DNA of 64,000 nucleotides from Pseudomonas sp. ANT_J12 (GTDB lineage: Bacteria > Pseudomonadota > Gammaproteobacteria > Pseudomonadales > Pseudomonadaceae), in the NCBI RefSeq assembly GCF_008370045.1, contig NZ_VOBN01000005.1, forward strand, positions 1 through 64,000, in the 5' to 3' direction. A model generated the notes under the pieces. That model was not told the DNA's origin and did no database searches. It was given only the letters and a program-made list of their open reading frames with translations. Positions 53,289 to 62,204 of this stretch are shown piece after piece (the stretch's first letter is position 1; each line of letters opens with the position of its first letter). The position numbers and the translations under genes were made by a program.

Positions 53289-56200
53289 AAGGGAGTTTCA
53301 ACTTATCCGAATGGGCCCTCAAACATCAGTCGTTTGTCTGGTATTTGATGTTCGTCGCGCTGCTGATGGGCGTGTTCTCCTACATGAACCTGGGCCGCGA
53401 GGAAGACCCCTCGTTCACCATCAAAACCATGGTCATCCAGACCCGCTGGCCCGGCGCGACCCAGGAAGAAACCCTCAAGCAGGTCACGGATCGCATCGAG
53501 AAAAAACTCGAGGAACTCGACTCCCTCGACTACGTGAAAAGCTACACCCGACCCGGTGAATCAACCGTGTTCGTGTACCTGCGCGACACCACCAGCGCCA
53601 AGGACATCCCGGAAATCTGGTACCAGGTGCGCAAGAAGATCAACGACATTCGCGGCGACTTCCCCAAGGGCCTGCAAGGGCCGGGGTTCAACGACGAATT
53701 CGGCGATGTGTTCGGCTCGGTGTACGCCTTTACCGCTGACGGCTTGTCGATGCGTCAGTTGCGCGACTATGTGGAACAAGTGCGGGCGGCGATTCGCGAT
53801 GTGCCGGGGCTGGGCAAGGTCGAGATGATCGGCGAGCAGGATGAAGTCCTGTACCTGAACTTCTCCACGCGCAAACTCGCCGCGCTCGGCATCGATCAGC
53901 GCCAGGTGGTGCAGAGCCTGCAATCGCAGAACGCCGTGACCCCGGCGGGTGTGATCGAGGCAGGTCCCGAGCGGATTTCCGTGCGCACCTCGGGCCAGTT
54001 TGAGTCCGAGAAAGACCTGGCCAACGTCAACCTGCGGCTCAACGACCGCTTCTATCGTCTGGCCGACATCGCTGAAATCAGCCGTGGCTATGTCGACCCG
54101 GCCACCCCGCAATTCCGTTTCAACGGTCACTCGGCCATTGGCCTGGCGATCGCGATGAAGAAGGGCGGCAACATCCAGGAATTCGGCAAGGCCCTGCACC
54201 AGCGCATGACTGACCTGACCGCCGATTTGCCGGTGGGCGTCGGCGTGCACAACGTGTCCGATCAGGCCGCGGTGGTGGAAAAAGCCGTTGGCGGCTTCAC
54301 CAGTGCGTTGTTCGAAGCGGTGGTGATCGTGCTGATCGTCAGCTTCATCAGCCTTGGCGTGCGCGCCGGGCTGGTGGTGGCGTGCTCGATACCGCTGGTG
54401 CTGGCGATGGTCTTCGTCTTCATGGAGTACAGCGGCATCACCATGCAGCGGATTTCCCTCGGCGCGCTGATCATCGCCCTCGGCCTGCTGGTGGACGACG
54501 CGATGATCACCGTGGAAATGATGGTCACGCGCCTGGAAATGGGCGAGACCAAGGAGCAGGCGGCGACGTTCGCCTACACCTCGACTGCATTCCCGATGCT
54601 CACCGGTACGTTGGTGACAGTGGCCGGTTTTGTGCCGATTGGCTTGAACGCGAGTTCTGCCGGTGAGTACACCTTCACCCTGTTCGCGGTGATCGCTGTG
54701 GCGATGCTGGTGTCATGGGTGGTCGCGGTGCTGTTCGCCCCGGTGATCGCCGTGCACATTCTCAGCACCAATGTGAAACCGCATTCCGCCGAGCCGGGTC
54801 GCATCGGTCGGGCGTTCAATGGCGGTATGTTCTGGGCCATGCGCAACCGCTGGTGGGCCATCGGCATCACTGTCGCGCTGTTCGTGGCCTCGGTGTTTTC
54901 CATGCAGTTCGTGCAGAACCAGTTCTTCCCGTCCTCGGACCGGCCGGAAATCCTCGTCGACCTCAACCTGCCGCAAAACGCCTCGATCGACGAGACGCGC
55001 AAGGCGGTGGACAAGCTCGAAGCGACGTTCAAGGACGACCCGGACATCGTGCGCTGGAGCACCTACATCGGCGAAGGCGCGATCCGTTTCTACCTGCCCC
55101 TCGACCAGCAATTACAGAACCCGTATTACGCGCAATTGATCATCGTCAGCAAAGGCCTGGAATCGCGCACCGCGCTCAGCCAGCGCTTGCGCGAGCGGCT
55201 GCGCAAGGACTTTGTCGGCATCGGCAGCTACGTCCAGGCCCTGGAAATGGGCCCGCCGGTGGGGCGGCCGATCCAGTACCGGGTCAGCGGCAAGGACATC
55301 GATCAGGTGCGCAAACACGCGATCGAACTGGCCACCGAACTGGATAAAAACTCGCACATCGGCGAGATCATTTACGACTGGAACGAGCCGGGCAAGGTCC
55401 TGCGCATCGACATCGCCCAGGACAAGGCGCGGCAACTGGGGCTGTCCTCGGAAGACGTGGCCAACCTGATGAACAGCATTGTGGTGGGGTCGCCGATCAC
55501 TCAGGTGGACGATGACATCTACCTGATCAACGTGGTTGGTCGTGCTGAAGACGCCGAACGCGGTACGCCGGAAACCCTGCAAAACCTGCAAATCGTCACG
55601 CCGAGCGGTACGTCGATTCCGCTGCTGGCGTTTGCCACGGTGCGGTATGAGCTGGAGCAGCCGCTGGTCTGGCGCCGGGATCGAAAACCGACGATCACCA
55701 TCAAGGCTGCGGTGCGCGACGAGATCCAGCCGACCGATTTGGTGAAACAACTGCAACCGACCATCGACCACTTCGCCGCCGGTTTGCCGGTGGGCTACAA
55801 AGTCGCCACCGGCGGCACCGTCGAGGAAAGCGGCAAGGCCCAGGGGCCGATTGCCAAGGTTGTGCCGCTGATGCTGTTTTTGATGGCGACGTTCCTGATG
55901 ATCCAGCTGCACAGCGTGCAGAAGCTGTTCCTGGTGGCCAGCGTCGCGCCGCTCGGGCTGATCGGCGTGGTGCTGGCGCTGATCCCCACCGGCACGCCGA
56001 TGGGCTTCGTGGCGATCCTCGGCATCCTGGCGCTGATCGGCATCATCATCCGCAACTCGGTGATTCTGGTGACGCAAATTGAGTCGTTGGAGAAGGAAGG
56101 CCTTGAACCGTGGGACGCGGTGGCGCAGGCGACGGAACATCGTCGCCGGCCGATTCTGCTGACGGCAGCGGCGGCGAGCCTGGGGATGATCCCGATTGCG

Positions 56201-56338
56201 AGGGAAGTGTTCTGGGGGCCGATGGCTTACGCGATGATTGGCGGGATCATCATCGCGACCTTGCTGACGCTGCTGTTTTTGCCGGCGCTGTATGTGGCCT
56301 GGTACAAAATCCGCGAGCCGAAAAAAGAGTCCGCCTAA
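53285..56338 (+). CDS. triC: RND multidrug efflux transporter
   Basis: This 1017-residue inner-membrane proton antiporter should export triclosan-like compounds and other drugs with TriA, TriB and an outer-membrane channel such as OpmH. It has 12 membrane helices in two halves, each followed by a large periplasmic loop. The TM4 motif LGLLVDDAMITVE carries the proton-relay Asp pair, and GREEDPSFTIKTMVIQTRWPG is the N-terminal signature. No outer-membrane gene is adjacent. The stop is one base before a REP element. Confidence 0.93.
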   Translation: MKGSFNLSEWALKHQSFVWYLMFVALLMGVFSYMNLGREEDPSFTIKTMVIQTRWPGATQEETLKQVTDRIEKKLEELDSLDYVKSYTRPGESTVFVYLRDTTSAKDIPEIWYQVRKKINDIRGDFPKGLQGPGFNDEFGDVFGSVYAFTADGLSMRQLRDYVEQVRAAIRDVPGLGKVEMIGEQDEVLYLNFSTRKLAALGIDQRQVVQSLQSQNAVTPAGVIEAGPERISVRTSGQFESEKDLANVNLRLNDRFYRLADIAEISRGYVDPATPQFRFNGHSAIGLAIAMKKGGNIQEFGKALHQRMTDLTADLPVGVGVHNVSDQAAVVEKAVGGFTSALFEAVVIVLIVSFISLGVRAGLVVACSIPLVLAMVFVFMEYSGITMQRISLGALIIALGLLVDDAMITVEMMVTRLEMGETKEQAATFAYTSTAFPMLTGTLVTVAGFVPIGLNASSAGEYTFTLFAVIAVAMLVSWVVAVLFAPVIAVHILSTNVKPHSAEPGRIGRAFNGGMFWAMRNRWWAIGITVALFVASVFSMQFVQNQFFPSSDRPEILVDLNLPQNASIDETRKAVDKLEATFKDDPDIVRWSTYIGEGAIRFYLPLDQQLQNPYYAQLIIVSKGLESRTALSQRLRERLRKDFVGIGSYVQALEMGPPVGRPIQYRVSGKDIDQVRKHAIELATELDKNSHIGEIIYDWNEPGKVLRIDIAQDKARQLGLSSEDVANLMNSIVVGSPITQVDDDIYLINVVGRAEDAERGTPETLQNLQIVTPSGTSIPLLAFATVRYELEQPLVWRRDRKPTITIKAAVRDEIQPTDLVKQLQPTIDHFAAGLPVGYKVATGGTVEESGKAQGPIAKVVPLMLFLMATFLMIQLHSVQKLFLVASVAPLGLIGVVLALIPTGTPMGFVAILGILALIGIIIRNSVILVTQIESLEKEGLEPWDAVAQATEHRRRPILLTAAAASLGMIPIAREVFWGPMAYAMIGGIIIATLLTLLFLPALYVAWYKIREPKKESA

Positions 56339-56339
56339 T

Positions 56340-56448
56340 GATCGTTCCCACGCTCCGCTTGGGAATGCAGCCCGGGACGCTCCGCGTCCCTACGGCGGTG
56401 ACGCAGAGCGTCACGGGCTGCATTCCCACGCAGAGCGTGGGAACGATC
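56340..56448. repeat. REP pair, family C, abutting both gene ends
   Basis: The left arm GATCGTTCCCACGC begins one base after the triC stop. The right arm GCGTGGGAACGATC ends inside the stop codon of the convergent methyltransferase gene. The inner arms pair as well. Confidence 0.92.
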
Positions 56449-57076
56449 AGTCGGCGCGGCGCCAAACGCTGGCCAACCAAGGCTGTTGCTCGCGCGGCAA
56501 CCCCGCCGGCCGGTAGTAATGCTCCAGCTCCACAAACCCGGCCTCGGTCAGCAACGCCTGCCACGCCTGCAAATCGTGATACGCGCCATAACGCGGCCCG
56601 TTCCAGCCTTCCTGATTCTCCCCGCGCGGATTGGAGCTGAACAACACTCCGCCCGGTTTCAACCCGGCGTACAGCTCCTTCAACACCCGAGGCAATTCCT
56701 GGCGCGGGATGTGAAACAGCACCGCGTTGGCAAAGATCCCGTCGAAGCGTTCCGCTGGCAAATCCAGCTTCAGAAAATCCTGCTGCCACACCTCGCAACC
56801 ACTGTCCTCCCGGGCCATCTGCGCAAATTTCTCCGAGCCATCAAGCCCGACAGCGATGTGCCCCATGCGCGTGAAGGTCTGTAGATCCCGGCCGGGACCG
56901 CAGCCGAAATCGAGAATGCTGAACGGCGCCTCACCCTGGATGTGCCGCAACAGCGCGTCGATGTTCTGGCTGACATCGTGATCGCGCGTCCCCTCGCGAA
57001 AGCCCTCGGCCACGGAGTTGTAATGGCCCAGGGTGGTGGCGGTGATTTTTTCGAGGTCGTCGGTGGTTTGTTTCAT
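56447..57076 (-). CDS. Class I SAM-dependent methyltransferase
   Basis: From the ATG at 57074-57076 this gives 209 residues. The SAM-binding glycine motif ILDFGCGPGRDLQTF lies near 55. The acidic loop GLDGSEKF and FANAVLFHIPR (motifs II and III) follow, and there is a LKPGGVLF segment. It belongs to the UbiE/Tam-like small methyltransferases. Substrate unknown. A TTG six codons upstream is an alternative start. The stop lies at a REP end. Confidence 0.87.
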   Translation of the reverse strand: MKQTTDDLEKITATTLGHYNSVAEGFREGTRDHDVSQNIDALLRHIQGEAPFSILDFGCGPGRDLQTFTRMGHIAVGLDGSEKFAQMAREDSGCEVWQQDFLKLDLPAERFDGIFANAVLFHIPRQELPRVLKELYAGLKPGGVLFSSNPRGENQEGWNGPRYGAYHDLQAWQALLTEAGFVELEHYYRPAGLPREQQPWLASVWRRAD

Positions 57077-57143
57077 GGCGGGCTGCGCAGGCAATGGGGA
57101 TTTGCCGAATATACGCCATCAATCTTTGGGCTGCTTCGCAGCC

Positions 57144-57210
57144 ATTCGCGGGCAAGCCTCGCTCCTACAGGGGAGTGCGGTCAACTGTAGGAGCGAGGCT
57201 TGCCCGCGAA
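57144..57210. repeat. REP pair, family B
   Basis: Facing TTCGCGGGCAAGCCTCGCTC units, 67 bases, lie between the methyltransferase start and the DUF6124-like gene's stop. Confidence 0.9.
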
Positions 57211-57228
57211 GGCGATATCACTGACGAC

Positions 57229-57573
57229 TCAGCCCTGCTTCATCCCCAGGCAATCAATCGAACGATCAACCATGGCTTTGGCGATCTCCAGCAAATGCCA
57301 AACCGAAAACACCATGGCGCGTTCGGCCCCCTTAAGTTGGTCGCCACACTGATACGCCGTGACTGAGGCACAACGCAGCAAGTCAGCCACATAGAGTTGG
57401 GTGTCTTCAAAGCTCACATCGTCACTGACGTTGTAGAAACGCAGTTCATCGGGCGCCGAAGGCTGGTCGCCAGTGAGGTAGAAATCGATTGCGCGATAGA
57501 GCGCGGATCGGTCTCTGAGCGGGGCGTCGGTTTCAGGTGCGTTGGAGGGTGGATCGGGAACGGATCTTTTCAT
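57229..57573 (-). CDS. DUF6124-like small protein controlled by a C4-type RNA
   Basis: This 114-residue protein has a variable Pro-rich N-terminus (about 1-25) and a helical core: SFEDTQLYVADLLRCASVTAY and ERAMVFSVWHLLEIAKAMVDRSID. The core resembles the small proteins of the satellite operon at 3.8-4.4 kb. Function unknown. The ATG has a CAGGAG ribosome site that also contains the predicted C4 target TCAGG. It stands alone, with no integrase or phage gene nearby. Confidence 0.75.
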   Translation of the reverse strand: MKRSVPDPPSNAPETDAPLRDRSALYRAIDFYLTGDQPSAPDELRFYNVSDDVSFEDTQLYVADLLRCASVTAYQCGDQLKGAERAMVFSVWHLLEIAKAMVDRSIDCLGMKQG

Positions 57574-57629
57574 GGGTAAAACTCCTGATATTGATTGGAG
57601 CCGACCGATATCGCGACTAAACGAACAGA

Positions 57630-57708
57630 GGTGGCGGCTGCGCGCAGGTTAGTCGACCGGTCACCAGGCAATACCGGCGCACCCGAGGGTGCCCTGCGCA
57701 CAGCCACC
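57630..57708 (-). ncRNA. C4-type antisense RNA (chromosomal copy)
   Basis: On the minus strand the core starts GGTGGCTGTGCGCAGG and ends GCGCGCAGCCGCCACC, forming the outer stem. Inside is a GGCACC/GGTGCG hairpin with CTCG loop, then a CCGGT/ACCGG hairpin. Loop b' (plus-strand 57649-57655) is exactly complementary to sites at 57769-57775 (upstream) and 57614-57620 (downstream). The second loop (CCTGG) can pair with TCAGG at 57731-57735 and at 57584-57588, which is the ribosome site of the DUF6124-like gene. The architecture equals that of the satellite copy although the base sequence of the loops differs. Confidence 0.8.
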
Positions 57709-57780
57709 ATAAATTACAGGCGATAAAACACCTGAGATGAGGTGGCGCTGTGCGCCCGGTAATCCGGGCGACTAAACCCG
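57709..57780 (-). promoter_or_regulatory. Upstream a1/b1 target segment of the chromosomal C4 RNA
   Basis: On the minus strand, TTAGTCG (plus-strand 57769-57775) and TCAGG (57731-57735) precede the C4 core in the order b1-a1. They duplicate the downstream b2-a2 sites. A GCCCGG/CCGGGC hairpin (57755-57770) overlaps b1. The transcript promoter is presumably just upstream, near 57785-57830. Confidence 0.5.
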
Positions 57781-57957
57781 ATCACTGATAAGCAGTGACG
57801 GACCGAAGACTAGCCACGGGATTTGGCAGGCGCAAGCGTGCGAAATGATCTAGGAAATGTCCTGCAAATGAAAGGGAACGGGCCTGCTGGCACTCTGATT
57901 TTCTTGTACGAAAACTTCCCTTCACAGATCGGTGATGACTTACGGCAGACGAGCTTT

Positions 57958-58088
57958 TGTGGCGAGGGGGTTTACCCCCGTTGGGCTGCGAAGCAGCCCC
58001 AGCCATTCAAAGAGGTGTGTCAGGCAAAACAGGTCAGCAGGTTTTGCGATTGCTGCGCAATCGAGCGGGAGCAAGCTCCCTCGCCACA
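57958..58088. repeat. REP pair, family A
   Basis: A left arm TGTGGCGAGGGGGTTTACCC faces a right arm GGGAGCAAGCTCCCTCGCCA. The arms differ (GGGGG/TTTACCC versus GGGAGC), so they are mismatched members of the family. Confidence 0.88.
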
Positions 58089-58112
58089 AAAGCTCTGCAG
58101 TTGCACAAGCAG

Positions 58113-58757
58113 TCAGCGTTTGTTGAGGCCCCGCGCCAACCGATCCCCGCCCAGCTGAATAATCGCCACCAACACCACCAACAACACAATCACCGTCAAC
58201 ATGATCTGGCTGTCAAAGCGCTGATACCCGTACCGATACGCAATGTCCCCCAGCCCACCAGCACCAATCGCCCCGGCCATGGCGGATGAGTTGATCATCG
58301 TCACCAAGGTAATGGTGAAACCGCCAACAATCCCCGGCAACGCCTCTGGCAACAGCACATGCCAGACGATATGCCAGCGCCGGCAACCCATCGCCTGCGC
58401 CGCTTCGATCAAGCCGTGATCGACCTCGCGCAAACTCACTTCAGCGATGCGTGCAAAGAACGGTGTCGCGGCAATGGTCAGCGGCACGACCGCCGCCCAG
58501 ACACCGTAAGTGGTGCCGACAATCAGCCGCGTGAACGGGATCAGCGCCACCATCAGAATCAAAAACGGAATCGAGCGGAACAGGTTCACGAACGCCCCCA
58601 GTACACGGTTCAGCACGGGCGCCTGGTAGATGCCGCCCTTGTCGCTGGTGACCAGAATCACGGCCATCGGAATCCCCGCCAGCAGCGCGATGAGCGATGA
58701 GACACCGACCATCAAAAACGTGTCGATAAAGCCCTGCAGCAAGCGATCAAACCACAT
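58113..58757 (-). CDS. metI: Methionine ABC transporter permease
   Basis: This 214-residue permease has about five membrane segments. The EAA loop is [27 protein letters not shown] near 130. [29 protein letters not shown] sequence near 175 is characteristic of MetI. It is the last gene of metQNI and overlaps the metN end by 11 bases. It should move methionine or other sulfur compounds with MetN. Confidence 0.92.
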   Translation of the reverse strand: MWFDRLLQGFIDTFLMVGVSSLIALLAGIPMAVILVTSDKGGIYQAPVLNRVLGAFVNLFRSIPFLILMVALIPFTRLIVGTTYGVWAAVVPLTIAATPFFARIAEVSLREVDHGLIEAAQAMGCRRWHIVWHVLLPEALPGIVGGFTITLVTMINSSAMAGAIGAGGLGDIAYRYGYQRFDSQIMLTVIVLLVVLVAIIQLGGDRLARGLNKR

Positions 58758-59868
58758 AACCCAGCACCTCCACCTGTTGCGCCCAGTGGCCGGCGCGCTG
58801 ACGCAGTGCCTCGGCGCCCAGGGACGAACCAGCTACCGCCAACAGCAATTGCCCCAGCGCATGCCCCTGAATCCGTTCCACGCCGCCCTGAAGCAACCTT
58901 ACGCGGCCACCGAGGGCGGCGAACAATGCCGCCAGGTCCGGTTCGTCGGTGGCGCTGCCGGTGAATTGCAAACGCAGCACCACCGCGGCGTCCGAGGATT
59001 GCGGCTGTGCCTGTAGGCGACTCTGCAATTCCTCCGGCAACGCGTGTTGCAGCGGCGCGAGCAAGGTCTTGCTGACCTCGTGCTGCGGGTTGCCGAAGAC
59101 TTCCCACACCGGCCCTTGCTCGACGACACGTCCGTGCTCAAGCACCACGACCCGGTCGCAGATATCGCGGATCACCGCCATCTCGTGGGTGATCAGCACG
59201 ATGGTCAAACCCAGGCGCCGATTGATCTCGCGCAACAGGCCGAGGATCGACTGGGTGGTCTCCGGATCCAGCGCCGAAGTCGCTTCGTCACACAGCAGGA
59301 TTTCCGGGTCATGCACCAATGCGCGGGCGATGCCTACGCGCTGCTTCTGCCCGCCGGAAAGCTGCGCCGGGTAGGCCTTGTGCTTCTCTTGCAGGCCCAC
59401 CAGTTCCAGCAGTTCGCGGACCTTTTTCTCGCGCTTGTCCTTGGGCACACCGGCCACTTTCAGCGGCAACTCAACGTTCTGCCAAACCGTCTTGGCCGAC
59501 ATCAGATTGAAGTGCTGGAAGATCATGCCGATCCGCCGACGCAGCGCCACCAAGCGGTCTTCATCGAAGTCGCCGATGTCCACTTGATCGATCAATACCC
59601 GCCCGGTGCTCGGCTGTTCCAGGCGATTGATCGTGCGGATCAGCGACGACTTGCCGGCGCCGCTGCGGCCGATGATGCCGAACACCTCACCGCGCTGAAT
59701 CGCCAGGTCGATGCCGTGCAACGCCGCCACCGGGCCTTGCTGGCCGTTGTAGGTTTTGCCCAGGCCGATGAAGCGCACGTGGGCGCGGTTAAGGTCCGGG
59801 TGCAGTTCGGTGTGTTCGGCTTTCTGGGGCTCTGGAATCTCCAGTCGCCGTTGGATCGCGGCCGTCAT
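58747..59868 (-). CDS. metN: Methionine ABC transporter ATPase
   Basis: This 373-residue ATPase has Walker [10 protein letters not shown] near 67, signature LSGGQKQR near 170 and Walker [13 protein letters not shown] near 190. The C-terminal 90 residues form the NIL-type regulatory domain ([10 protein letters not shown] ... [14 protein letters not shown]) that senses intracellular methionine in MetN. A 28-residue N-terminal extension precedes the usual start; a shorter start is possible but I see no ATG until later. It lies between metQ and metI. Confidence 0.92.
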   Translation of the reverse strand: MTAAIQRRLEIPEPQKAEHTELHPDLNRAHVRFIGLGKTYNGQQGPVAALHGIDLAIQRGEVFGIIGRSGAGKSSLIRTINRLEQPSTGRVLIDQVDIGDFDEDRLVALRRRIGMIFQHFNLMSAKTVWQNVELPLKVAGVPKDKREKKVRELLELVGLQEKHKAYPAQLSGGQKQRVGIARALVHDPEILLCDEATSALDPETTQSILGLLREINRRLGLTIVLITHEMAVIRDICDRVVVLEHGRVVEQGPVWEVFGNPQHEVSKTLLAPLQHALPEELQSRLQAQPQSSDAAVVLRLQFTGSATDEPDLAALFAALGGRVRLLQGGVERIQGHALGQLLLAVAGSSLGAEALRQRAGHWAQQVEVLGYVV

Positions 59869-59870
59869 GC

Positions 59871-60680
59871 TTAGCTTTCCCAGCCGGCTTGATAGAGCTT
59901 GCCGTGGGCTTTATCCAGCGCTGCACGAACGGCGGGCGAGTGCTGGTAGATGTCGACGAATTTGATCAGGCGTGGGTCGGTTTTACTTTTCGGCTGGATC
60001 ACGAACTGGATCACGTATTCCTTGTGATCGAGGCCGTCGAACAGCAACGCCGAGCCGGCATCGAAGGTCTTCGACAGGCGGATGTAGGCCGGGTAGCCCT
60101 GGACCAGATCAGCGTCGTCGTAGGCGCGAACCAGTTGCACGGCTTCAACCTGGAGGATTTTGATTTTCTTCGGGTTGGCGATGATGTCTTCTTCGGTGGC
60201 CTTGTAGCCCACGCCCGGCTTGAGGGTGATCAGGCCCGCCTTGGCCAGCAGTTGCAGGCCGCGCCCGCTGTTGATCGGGTCGTTGGCGATGGCCACGCTG
60301 GCGCCCTCTGGCAGCTCGTCGAAGCTTTTGTATTTCTTCGAGTAGAGGCCGACGTTGTTGATGATCCCCGGCGCGAACGGCACCAGGTCAAACCCGGCGG
60401 CGGCCTTGGCGTTTTCCAGGAACGGGATGTGCTGGAAGTAATTCACGTCGATGTCGCCGGCGGCGAGGCTGACGTTCGGGGCGATCCAGTCACTGAACTC
60501 GACGAGTTCGACTTTCAGGCCTTGCTTGGAGGCCTCTTCGACGGCGGCTTCCAGCGGGATGGCGAACGCGGCGGTGGTGCCGACTTTCAGCGGCGCGTCG
60601 GCGGCGAACACCGCCGAGCTGAAGAGGCCGAGGGCCAGGGCCAGTGCTTTGACTGGGTGAGAGAGGTAGTGCTTGGTCAT
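59871..60680 (-). CDS. metQ: Methionine-binding protein MetQ
   Basis: This 269-residue NlpA-family binding protein has a signal peptide of about 26 residues (VFA before ADAPLKV) and no cysteine lipobox. Typical segments are [22 protein letters not shown] and [15 protein letters not shown]. It heads metQNI, ending two bases before metN's start. I use the ATG at 60678-60680; the longer frame runs into a REP. It shares family with the orphan protein at 45.2 kb. Confidence 0.92.
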   Translation of the reverse strand: MTKHYLSHPVKALALALGLFSSAVFAADAPLKVGTTAAFAIPLEAAVEEASKQGLKVELVEFSDWIAPNVSLAAGDIDVNYFQHIPFLENAKAAAGFDLVPFAPGIINNVGLYSKKYKSFDELPEGASVAIANDPINSGRGLQLLAKAGLITLKPGVGYKATEEDIIANPKKIKILQVEAVQLVRAYDDADLVQGYPAYIRLSKTFDAGSALLFDGLDHKEYVIQFVIQPKSKTDPRLIKFVDIYQHSPAVRAALDKAHGKLYQAGWES

Positions 60681-60718
60681 GATGGTTATTCCAGTCAGGG
60701 CATTGAAGTTTGTGGATA

Positions 60719-60828
60719 GATCGTTCCCACGCTCCGCGTGGGAATGCCTCAATGGACGCTCTGCGTCCCTGCGGCTGTGACGCAGAGCGTCACTGGCTGC
60801 ATTCCCACGCGGAGCGTGGGAACGATCA
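60719..60828. repeat. REP pair, family C
   Basis: Facing GATCGTTCCCACGC and GCGTGGGAACGATC units lie between metQ and the monooxygenase gene, with inner GACGC/GCGTC arms. Confidence 0.9.
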
Positions 60829-60836
60829 GGTATCGG

Positions 60837-62204
60837 TTACAGGGGTTTGTGTCGGTAGTGGGCGCCGGTGTGTTGCTCCGGCAAGTGCGCCTCACCGTGA
60901 AACAGCTTCTCGCGCAGGCTGCCGCTGTCGTAGGCGGTTTTGTACGACCCACGACGCTGCAACTCCGGGATCACCAGATCGATGAAATCCACATAGCTTT
61001 CCGGCGTGACAATCCGCGTCAGGTTGAAGCCATCCAGCCCGGTTTCGGCGATCCAGGATTCCAGTTCATCCGCCACTTGCTCAGGCGAACCCACCACGGT
61101 GATGTAGCGGCCACCCAGGGCGTGTTGTTCGAGCAATTTGCGCCGGGTCCAGTCGTTGTTTTGCAGGTTCTTGGTCGCCGACTGGATCGCGTTGCTTTTC
61201 ACGTACTGGATCGGCTCGTCGATTTCGTACTGGGAAAAATCGATCGCCGTGGACGCCGAAAAATGCGCGACACCGGCCTCGGCGCTGGCGTAGCTCAGGT
61301 ACTCGGCGTGCTTCTTCCAGGCAAGCTCCTCGGTGGCGCCGACGATCACGTTCAAACCCATGAACACCTTGATGTCCTCGGGATTGCGCCCGGCCTCGAC
61401 CGCGCTGGCGCGGACCTTGTCCACCTGGACTTTGGTCGACGGTTTGTTCTGGCCGCTGATGAACACGCACTCGGCGTGACGCCCGGCGAACAGCAAGCCG
61501 CGATCCGAACTGCCGGCCTGAAACAGCACCGGCGTGCGTTGTGGCGACGGTTCGCAGAGGTGATAACCCTCGACCTGATAGAACTCGCCCTTGTGCTCGA
61601 CCTTGTGCACTTTCTCCGGTTGGGCGTAGATCCGTTGCTTGGGATCGTTGAGCACCGCGCCGTCCTCCCAACTGCCTTCCCAGAGTTTGTAGAGCACCTC
61701 CAGGTATTCATCGGCCTGGTCGTAGCGGCGGTCGTGCTCGACCTGTTCGCTCAGGCCCATGGCCTTGGCGGCGCTGTCGAGGTAGCCGGTGACGATGTTC
61801 CAGCCGACGCGACCGCGACTCAAATGGTCGAGGGTCGACATGCGCCGGGCGAACAGATACGGCGGTTCGTAGGTCAGGTTGGCGGTGAGGCCGAAGCCGA
61901 GGTTTTTTGTCACGGCGGCCATGGCCGAGACCAGCAGCAACGGATCGTTGACCGGCAGCTGGATCGACTCTTTCAGCGGCACGTCCACCGAGTTTTGATA
62001 GACGTCATACACGCCGACGATGTCGGCGATGAACAAGCCGTCGAACAGTCCGCGCTCCAGCAGTTGCGCCAGTTCGGTCCAGTATTCGATGGTTTTGTAC
62101 TGGGTGGACGTGTCCCGTGGATGGGTCCACAAGCCATGGTTGATGTGCCCGATGCAGTTCATGTTGAACGCGTTGAGCAGGATCTTTTTCTTCGCGTCGG
62201 CCAT
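60837..62204 (-). CDS. Flavin-dependent monooxygenase, NtaA/SnaA/DszA family
   Basis: This 455-residue luciferase-like enzyme uses reduced FMN supplied by a reductase to oxygenate sulfur or amine compounds. The family pattern is clear: LNAFNMNCIGHINHGLW at the start, FGLTANLTYEPPYLFARRMSTLDHLSRGRVGWNIVTGYLDSAA near 105-145, and PVLFQAGSSDRGLLFAGRHAE near 225. DszA acts on sulfones and relatives on organosulfur substrates, which fits the neighbours. The ATG shares one base with the stop of the SfnB-like gene (TGATG). No flavin reductase is in the window. Confidence 0.9.
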   Translation of the reverse strand: MADAKKKILLNAFNMNCIGHINHGLWTHPRDTSTQYKTIEYWTELAQLLERGLFDGLFIADIVGVYDVYQNSVDVPLKESIQLPVNDPLLLVSAMAAVTKNLGFGLTANLTYEPPYLFARRMSTLDHLSRGRVGWNIVTGYLDSAAKAMGLSEQVEHDRRYDQADEYLEVLYKLWEGSWEDGAVLNDPKQRIYAQPEKVHKVEHKGEFYQVEGYHLCEPSPQRTPVLFQAGSSDRGLLFAGRHAECVFISGQNKPSTKVQVDKVRASAVEAGRNPEDIKVFMGLNVIVGATEELAWKKHAEYLSYASAEAGVAHFSASTAIDFSQYEIDEPIQYVKSNAIQSATKNLQNNDWTRRKLLEQHALGGRYITVVGSPEQVADELESWIAETGLDGFNLTRIVTPESYVDFIDLVIPELQRRGSYKTAYDSGSLREKLFHGEAHLPEQHTGAHYRHKPL

